The position numbers and the translations under genes are program-made. From Archaeoglobaceae archaeon (GTDB taxonomy: Archaea > Halobacteriota > Archaeoglobi > Archaeoglobales > Archaeoglobaceae), in assembly GCA_025058955.1 (NCBI GenBank), contig JANXDV010000069.1, forward strand, positions 1 to 5,431: a stretch of 5,431 nucleotides of DNA. Reading direction: 5' to 3'. The notes beneath the pieces are model-generated. The model had not been told where the DNA came from and searched no databases. It saw only the letters and a program-made list of their open reading frames with translations. Shown here one piece after another: positions 1 through 3,958 of the stretch; position 1 is the stretch's first letter; every line of letters begins with the position of its first letter.

Positions 1-732
1 GATTTTGAAATTGAAAAAGTTGAAAAATGGCTTTCATGGAGAGATCTAAAGAACACTGCATTTGCGGTGATAATAGGGAGACATTCGAACATATATCTGC
101 CAGAGTATGAGTCGATAAAACGAAACGTAGTGGTGATCGACGAACATTCTGGTTTTTTGGATTTGCTGGACTATATTTTGCAATATCTGCCTGAAGGTGT
201 TTACTACGATCGTAACGTCTATTCAGATCTAAAATTCTGTGTAGAAAAAGGCTGTGATTACAGAAACTGCTGGAACTGTGAGAATTTCCTTGGACAAGAA
301 CTCGCTTTTGACATCGATCCGGAGAACGTCAATTGCCCTTATCATGGAAGTGTTGAGGAGAAGATGAAAAGGGGACAAGGATTGAGCTTCTGCATGATCG
401 AGTTCAAAAAAGTGAGAAAGCTCACTGAAATGCTTTATGAGGAATTGAGAGGAGAATATAAGGAAATTCGGATAGTTTTCTCTGGAAGAGGTTTTCACAT
501 TCATGTGCTGGATGAAAAGGCTATAAAAATGGATAAAAAAGAAAGAGAAGAGATTGCAAGACAGTATTTAGATTACGCAATCGACGAATGGGTCACTAAT
601 GGTGAGATGAGGCTTATAAGGCTTCCATACTCCCTTAACGGTCTCGTTTCAAGAATTTGCACTCCAGTAGCTATTGAAGAGCTCCAAAATTTCGACCCCA
701 GAAGTAAATCTATCCCTTCTTTTCTGCTTTAG
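1..732 (+). CDS. Compact archaeo-eukaryotic primase (PriS-like) protein, 5' partial
   Basis: The reading frame is open from base 1 (first residues DFEIEKVEKW), so the gene starts upstream; the GTG at 67 is internal. 243 residues are visible and I infer 10-20 are missing. Numbering from base 1, the AEP motifs are clear: motif I ELAFDID with metal-binding D104 and D106; motif II FSGRGFHIHV with S161, R163 and H166; motif III Asp D195 in IDEWVT, followed by MRLIRLPYSL. These match archaeal PriS, the catalytic primase subunit that makes primers with PriL, and related AEPs in repair. Three things are odd. Motifs II and III are only about 29 residues apart, whereas Pyrococcus PriS has a helical insertion of roughly 100 residues there. 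The PriS LHxK signature reads LNGL (N213, L215). Cysteines C80, C85, C90, C93, C112, C131 and H115 surround motif I and could bind zinc. It is therefore either a shortened replicative PriS or a PriS paralogue. AEP family membership is sure; the exact role is not. Confidence 0.85.
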   Translation, partial: DFEIEKVEKWLSWRDLKNTAFAVIIGRHSNIYLPEYESIKRNVVVIDEHSGFLDLLDYILQYLPEGVYYDRNVYSDLKFCVEKGCDYRNCWNCENFLGQELAFDIDPENVNCPYHGSVEEKMKRGQGLSFCMIEFKKVRKLTEMLYEELRGEYKEIRIVFSGRGFHIHVLDEKAIKMDKKEREEIARQYLDYAIDEWVTNGEMRLIRLPYSLNGLVSRICTPVAIEELQNFDPRSKSIPSFLL

Positions 733-811
733 CTCCACCCTCAGTCTTCTTTTTCGCCTTAACCTCTTTCCCTTCGTAGTAGTATTCTTTCTTCTTTTTC
801 TCACCCTTCAT
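710..811 (-). CDS. Possible small lysine-rich protein (33 aa)
   Basis: An ATG at 811 opens 33 codons on the minus strand, ending in TAG at 712-710. The product begins MKGEKKKKEYYYEGKEV and continues with KAKKK and KAEKKG; 13 of 33 residues are Lys and 6 are Glu, so it is small and strongly basic. I do not recognise the family. Support comes mainly from the upstream sequence: on the minus strand a TTTTAAAAA box at 842-834 with a purine-rich BRE before it lies about 27 bp from the ATG, and no Shine-Dalgarno is present, which is the layout of a leaderless archaeal gene. The last 23 bases overlap the 3' end of the convergent primase-like gene. Alternatively, the complementary pyrimidine-rich tract is only the terminator region of the primase-like gene, or the promoter makes a non-coding antisense RNA. 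A 33-codon open frame alone proves little. Confidence 0.45.
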   Translation of the reverse strand: MKGEKKKKEYYYEGKEVKAKKKTEGGAKAEKKG

Positions 812-832
812 ATGGATTAATTATTATCAACG

Positions 833-850
833 ATTTTTAAAACTTTCCAA
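833..850 (-). promoter_or_regulatory. Archaeal BRE/TATA promoter for the small minus-strand ORF
   Basis: Read on the minus strand, the site is GGAAAG followed by TTTTAAAAA, a good archaeal BRE plus TATA pair. Its centre is about 27 bp upstream of the ATG at 811, so transcription should begin at or very near the start codon. Confidence 0.5.
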
Positions 851-884
851 GTTTAGCAGAAATGGGAAATTTTCAGAGCTTAAC

Positions 885-900
885 CGAAATCTTTAAACTT
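885..900 (+). promoter_or_regulatory. BRE/TATA promoter of tRNA-Arg
   Basis: CGAAAT (885-890, BRE-like) is followed by CTTTAAACTT (891-900, TATA box). The box centre lies about 26 bp upstream of the mature tRNA 5' end at 921, the standard archaeal spacing, which suggests a very short or absent 5' leader. Confidence 0.65.
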
Positions 901-920
901 ATTTGTGCAAGAACAAAACT

Positions 921-992
921 GGGCTCGTGGGGTAGTGGAGATCCTGAGGGCCTCCGGAGCCCTCGACCCGGGTTCAATTCCCGGCGAGCCCG
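921..992 (+). tRNA. tRNA-Arg (anticodon CCG)
   Basis: The gene folds as a complete 72-nt cloverleaf. The acceptor stem GGGCTCG (921-927) pairs perfectly with CGAGCCC (985-991), and the discriminator base is G992. The D arm has G930-T933 opposite T942-T945, with A14 and G18G19 in the loop. The anticodon stem AGGGC (947-951) pairs with GCCCT (959-963) around the loop CTCCGGA (952-958); U33 is T953 and the anticodon is CCG (954-956), reading arginine codon CGG. The variable loop is CGAC. The T arm CCGGG/CCCGG encloses TTCAATT. No intron is present and CCA is not encoded (TCA follows), so it is added after transcription. G946 and C964 (positions 26 and 44) could add a sixth pair to the anticodon stem. 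It sits alone between its own promoter and a T-run, just upstream of nob1. Confidence 0.95.
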
Positions 993-1019
993 TCATGAAG
1001 GTTATACTCCTTACCCGAA

Positions 1020-1025
1020 TTTTTT
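1020..1025 (+). terminator. Oligo-T terminator after tRNA-Arg
   Basis: A run of six T residues lies 28 bases after the tRNA end and before the nob1 promoter. Archaeal RNA polymerase terminates at such T-runs on the non-template strand without needing a hairpin. The position fits, but one short T-run is weak evidence. Confidence 0.4.
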
Positions 1026-1040
1026 AATCTTAACCCTTAG

Positions 1041-1056
1041 AAGAAATATTTTTATC
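1041..1056 (+). promoter_or_regulatory. BRE/TATA promoter of the nob1-gfcR-GT operon
   Basis: AAGAAA (BRE-like) is followed by TATTTTTAT (1047-1055). The box centre is about 24 bp upstream of the GTG at 1075, so the mRNA should start at the start codon. This also explains why no Shine-Dalgarno precedes nob1 and supports the GTG as start. Confidence 0.55.
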
Positions 1057-1074
1057 TTCAAATTAACTATTTTT

Positions 1075-1545
1075 GTGCGAATCTACGTTCTCGACTCAAC
1101 AGCGATTTTCCAGAAAAAAGCGGTTTATGAAAACATGGTAACTGTGCCAGAAGTAGTTTCGGAGATCTTGGATGAGAATTCGTCGCTATACTTAAGTGTG
1201 AAAGGGCTCAAAGTAGAGGATGCAAGCGAAAGAAGTTTGAAAATTGTCATGGAAACTTCAAAAAAGACTGGAGACATCTATAAGCTCTCAAATACGGACT
1301 TAAAACTCCTTGCAAAGGCTTTGGATGAAAAAGAAAAAGGAAATGAAGTTGTTCTCGTTACAGATGATTACTCCATACAGAACGTTGCAATGGCTCTCGG
1401 GATTGAATTTGAGGGTGTGATCCAAAGAGGGATATCGAAAGGTTTTAAGTGGGTGAGAGTGTGTAGGGGATGTGGTAGAAAAGTTGATAGTGCCATTTGC
1501 CCAATATGTGGTTGTGAAACGATGGTTAGGAAGGTGAAAAAATGA
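1075..1545 (+). CDS. nob1: rRNA maturation endonuclease Nob1 (PIN domain plus zinc ribbon)
   Basis: This encodes a 156-residue protein. Archaeal Nob1 cuts pre-16S rRNA at the 3' end (site D) during late 30S assembly. The N-terminal PIN nuclease domain (about 1-115) carries the acidic metal-binding residues: D7 in YVLDSTAIF, E30 in PEVVSEI, D75 in LSNTDLKLL and D97 (with D98) in VLVTDDYSI. The C-terminal zinc ribbon has C130-x2-C133 and C142-x2-C145, followed by a lysine-rich tail. Size and domain order are normal for archaeal Nob1. The start is the GTG at 1075: it puts the conserved VLDSTAIF strand right at the N terminus and lies the correct distance from a TATA box. The open frame runs back to 862, but that would translate through the tRNA. 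The TGA stop overlaps the ATG of the next gene by 4 bp (ATGA), so the two are probably translationally coupled. Confidence 0.93.
   Translation: MRIYVLDSTAIFQKKAVYENMVTVPEVVSEILDENSSLYLSVKGLKVEDASERSLKIVMETSKKTGDIYKLSNTDLKLLAKALDEKEKGNEVVLVTDDYSIQNVAMALGIEFEGVIQRGISKGFKWVRVCRGCGRKVDSAICPICGCETMVRKVKK
1533..1537 (+). promoter_or_regulatory. Shine-Dalgarno of gfcR inside nob1
   Basis: GGTGA, complementary to the archaeal 16S rRNA 3' end, lies four bases before the ATG at 1542, within the last codons of nob1. It fixes the gfcR start and contrasts with the leaderless first gene of the operon. Confidence 0.6.
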
Positions 1546-2111
1546 AGATCGAAAGTTTAATCGAGAAGGCGAGAAGGTTGAAGGAGAAAGGAATGGCTAC
1601 TGAAGAAATTGCGGATGAGCTGAACGTCTCTTTAGACACCGCAGTCTGGCTTTTAACAAGAGCAACACAAACACCTCCTTCGGACATCTACATAGAATGG
1701 ACAAATCTCGTAAAGCCATGGCGTTTGAGAATGGTCGCAGTTGCGCTTGCAGACATGATCTTAGAGAATTTTGAGGAAGTTGAAGTCGTTGTTGGAATTG
1801 CGACGAGCGGAATTCCTTTGTCAACGATGGTTGCGGAAGAACTTTCAGCGGAGCTTTCGATCTATTACCCTGCCAAAGTCAGTGGACAAGAAGTGAAAGA
1901 GGGCATCTTGAGTGAGAACTTCGCAAAGGTTACCGGAAAGAAATGTGTAATCGTGGATGATATAATTTCGACTGGTAGAACGGTTAGGGGTGCAATAGAG
2001 GTTATAGAAAAAACTGGTGGAAAAGTAATTGGCGTGGCGGTTGTTGCAGACAAAGGTGGCAGAATTGAAACTGTTCCTGTTAAAAGCTTACTGAGGATCT
2101 CGAGGATCTGA
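1542..2111 (+). CDS. gfcR: GfcR-type regulator: HTH plus phosphoribosyltransferase domain (PyrE-like)
   Basis: This encodes 189 residues in two parts. Residues about 1-40 form a helix-turn-helix (MATEEIADELNVSLDTAVWL, residues 18-37). The rest is a type I phosphoribosyltransferase fold, with GIATSGIPL (85-93) and the PRPP-binding loop CVIVDDIISTGRT (135-147) that includes the acidic pair D139/D140. This architecture is the archaeal family often annotated as orotate phosphoribosyltransferase-like. Its haloarchaeal member GfcR is a transcriptional activator of glycolytic genes. The HTH favours a DNA-binding regulator that senses PRPP or another phosphorylated metabolite over a UMP-synthesis enzyme. 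Family placement is firm; the ligand and targets in this organism are unknown. The gene overlaps nob1 by 4 bp and its TGA shares one base with the next ATG (TGATG), so it is central to a coupled operon. Confidence 0.85.
   Translation: MKIESLIEKARRLKEKGMATEEIADELNVSLDTAVWLLTRATQTPPSDIYIEWTNLVKPWRLRMVAVALADMILENFEEVEVVVGIATSGIPLSTMVAEELSAELSIYYPAKVSGQEVKEGILSENFAKVTGKKCVIVDDIISTGRTVRGAIEVIEKTGGKVIGVAVVADKGGRIETVPVKSLLRISRI
2102..2105 (+). promoter_or_regulatory. Shine-Dalgarno of the glycosyltransferase gene
   Basis: GAGG lies five bases before the ATG at 2111. It is the second of two copies of GAGGATCT (2093-2100 and 2102-2109), which also encode the repeated Arg-Ile at the GfcR C terminus. 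Only the second copy is at proper spacing. Confidence 0.45.
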
Positions 2112-3007
2112 TGAAAGTAACAGTAGTTGTTCCAACGCTTAACGAGGAAAAAGGAATTGGAGGAGTTGTTAGGGATTTTAAAAACCTTGGATACGAAGTT
2201 CTCGTAGTTGATGGAGGGAGTAGGGATCGAACAAGAGAGATCGCTGAAAAAAATGGGGCGAGGGTAATAATCCAATCTGGAAAGGGAAAGGGACAGGCGA
2301 TTGCTGAAGCCTTTAGTGCTCTGGATAGCGATGTAATAGTTCTGGTAGACGGAGATGGAAGTTATCCTGCGGAGGAAGTCCATAAAGTGCTCGAACCAAT
2401 AGAGAAAGATCTTGCGGATCATGTGATCGGTAACAGATTTCATAGCTATGAGAAAGGGGCATTTACAAGACTGAACTTGTTAGGAAACAAAATTTTGAAC
2501 TTTTTTTTCAGATTTGCATATGGTATTAGCCTCAGCGACGTTCTGTCTGGGTATAGAGCCTTGAAAAGAGAGGTTTATAAGAACGTAGAGATAAAGAAAT
2601 CTGGATTTGAAGTAGAAGTTGAGCTAACCGTTGAAACTCTTGCAAAAGGATTTAGAGTTTCAGAAGTTCCAATTAGCTATAGAAAAAGAGAGGGGAAGAC
2701 GAAATTAAGACCAATAAGGGATGGTTTTAGGATAGGGAAGGCTATATACGAGCTTTTGAGAAGATACAGCCCAGCGAGATATATTTATATACTCGGAGCA
2801 ATATTTATTTTTTTGGGTTTGATAACTGGTTTATATGTTCTATATGCCTGGTTCAAGGGAATAACACACATCTTGCTTGCAATGCTCACCACGCTTTTCA
2901 TACTCATGGGCGTTCAATTTTTTGTGTTTGGACTAATGACACATCTGCTTTTCCGAACAACAATAGAACTGAGAAGAGAAATAAAGGATCTAATTAGGAA
3001 ACGTTAA
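2111..3007 (+). CDS. GT2 family glycosyltransferase, dolichol-phosphate-sugar synthase type, membrane-anchored
   Basis: This encodes 298 residues. The N-terminal GT-A domain (about 1-215) starts directly with the family 2 signature VTVVVPTLNEE (3-13). It then shows VVDGGSRDRT (32-41), a GKGKGQA loop (57-63), the metal/nucleotide-binding DxD as DGDGSYP (80-86), and the acceptor-side motifs GNRF and LSGYRALKRE. Two hydrophobic helices follow at about 225-247 and 254-280, then a charged tail (ELRREIKDLIRKR), so the catalytic domain should be tethered at the inner face of the membrane. This layout fits archaeal enzymes that transfer a nucleotide-activated sugar to dolichol phosphate, such as AglJ/AglD-like proteins in N-glycosylation of surface proteins. 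The donor sugar cannot be read from sequence. It is the last gene of the operon, and its TAA overlaps the stop of the convergent esterase gene. Confidence 0.85.
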   Translation: MKVTVVVPTLNEEKGIGGVVRDFKNLGYEVLVVDGGSRDRTREIAEKNGARVIIQSGKGKGQAIAEAFSALDSDVIVLVDGDGSYPAEEVHKVLEPIEKDLADHVIGNRFHSYEKGAFTRLNLLGNKILNFFFRFAYGISLSDVLSGYRALKREVYKNVEIKKSGFEVEVELTVETLAKGFRVSEVPISYRKREGKTKLRPIRDGFRIGKAIYELLRRYSPARYIYILGAIFIFLGLITGLYVLYAWFKGITHILLAMLTTLFILMGVQFFVFGLMTHLLFRTTIELRREIKDLIRKR

Positions 3008-3921
3008 ATTGTTCTCAAAACTCCAGCAATTTGGGCTATTAACTCCTTTCCTGCCCTTACAATTGGATAGAAATTAAGAAAGCCATGGAGCATTCCGTTA
3101 TATCTAACAGTCACCGCCTCACTTCCCATTTTTCGCATTAAAGCTCCAAACATTTCTCCTTCATCCCTCAGAGGATCGTATTCTGCGGTTACGATCAATG
3201 CGGGCGGAAGATTGCTAAGATCCGCATAGATCGGAGAAGCTCTCCAATCCAAAGCCTCTTCTGGCTTGTTTAAGTAATGTCTGTTAAACCAAGCCATGAT
3301 CTCTTCTGTTAAGATACCTCTTCTCCCGAATTCGAGCTTTGAAGGTGTAAAGGTTGAGAGATTTACGACAGGATAAACTAAAATCTGTCCTTTAACGAAT
3401 TCTTCCCCCTCATCTCTCGCGATCATACTTGCCACAGTAGCCAAATTTCCTCCAGCACTATCTCCTGCAACAAAAATTTTATCCTTATCCACCCCGATTT
3501 CTTCTGCATGATCCGCAACCCATTTTAGTGCATCGTAAGCATCTAAAACTGCAGAGGGAAATTTATGCTCTGGGGCAAGTCTGTAGTCTACAGAAACAAC
3601 TGTAGCATCTGACAGCTTAGCTATTCTCCTACAAATTCCATCATGAGTTTCGAGATTGCAAAGAACAAAACCACCGCCGTGGTAATAAACCAGAACTGGG
3701 CTATCTGGGCTTTGCTGATAGATTCTGATCCTTAGATCTCCGTTTCTCCCTTTTATTACCCTATCTTCAACTTTTTTTACTTCCTCTTGAGACATTTTTG
3801 CGATCATCTCAAAAACGTTGTTCATGTTTCTCCTATATTCCTCAACAGAAATCGAGGGATCAAAAGGAGGAAGCTGGCGGTATAAATTCAGAATATTCTG
3901 CAGATCTGGATCAATTGGCAT
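3004..3921 (-). CDS. HSL-family (family IV) carboxylesterase, alpha/beta hydrolase
   Basis: This encodes 305 residues. The protein has every hallmark of the hormone-sensitive-lipase-like esterases: the oxyanion-hole motif HGGGF (81-85), the nucleophile elbow GDSAGGN with S155, the acid D249 in EYDPLRDEG, and H279 in LHGFLNF. The conserved VDYRLAPEHKFP (111-122) and the N-terminal cap helices (about 1-50) are present. It closely resembles the thermostable Archaeoglobus fulgidus carboxylesterase (AFEST), which hydrolyses short acyl esters, so a cytoplasmic esterase for short-chain esters is expected; the natural substrate is unknown. No signal peptide is seen. The ATG at 3921 lies about 24 bp from a TATA box with no Shine-Dalgarno, so the mRNA is probably leaderless. 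The gene follows pyrG after 37 bp but has its own promoter, so co-regulation is uncertain. Its stop overlaps that of the convergent glycosyltransferase gene. Confidence 0.93.
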   Translation of the reverse strand: MPIDPDLQNILNLYRQLPPFDPSISVEEYRRNMNNVFEMIAKMSQEEVKKVEDRVIKGRNGDLRIRIYQQSPDSPVLVYYHGGGFVLCNLETHDGICRRIAKLSDATVVSVDYRLAPEHKFPSAVLDAYDALKWVADHAEEIGVDKDKIFVAGDSAGGNLATVASMIARDEGEEFVKGQILVYPVVNLSTFTPSKLEFGRRGILTEEIMAWFNRHYLNKPEEALDWRASPIYADLSNLPPALIVTAEYDPLRDEGEMFGALMRKMGSEAVTVRYNGMLHGFLNFYPIVRAGKELIAQIAGVLRTI

Positions 3922-3940
3922 AGCGTTGGTAAGATCTGCG

Positions 3941-3957
3941 TATAAAAAATTTTCGTA
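3941..3957 (-). promoter_or_regulatory. BRE/TATA promoter of the esterase gene, overlapping a T-run after pyrG
   Basis: On the minus strand TACGAAA is followed by ATTTTTTATA (3950-3941), centred about 24 bp from the esterase ATG at 3921. The same stretch holds six T residues (3949-3944) just after the pyrG stop, so it could also terminate pyrG transcripts. Confidence 0.55.
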
Positions 3958-3958
3958 A

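Noticed and set aside
67..69. GTG as start of the primase-like gene
   Set aside because: The same frame is open back to base 1 with plausible protein sequence (WLSWRDLKNTAF), and the first strand of the fold would be cut by starting at 67.
735..808. Pyrimidine-rich tract as a simple terminator with no gene
   Set aside because: Not excluded. T-runs here may terminate the primase-like transcript, but the minus-strand promoter and ATG make a small gene at least as likely, so the region is listed as a low-confidence CDS.
862..1074. Upstream extension of the nob1 frame to an ATG at 862
   Set aside because: It would translate straight through the tRNA-Arg gene and the operon promoter. The PIN domain begins right after the GTG at 1075, which has a properly spaced TATA box.
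1865..2443. 192-codon minus-strand open frame across gfcR and the glycosyltransferase gene
   Set aside because: It is antisense to two well-supported genes, has no recognisable motif and no good promoter, and results from codon bias of the real genes.
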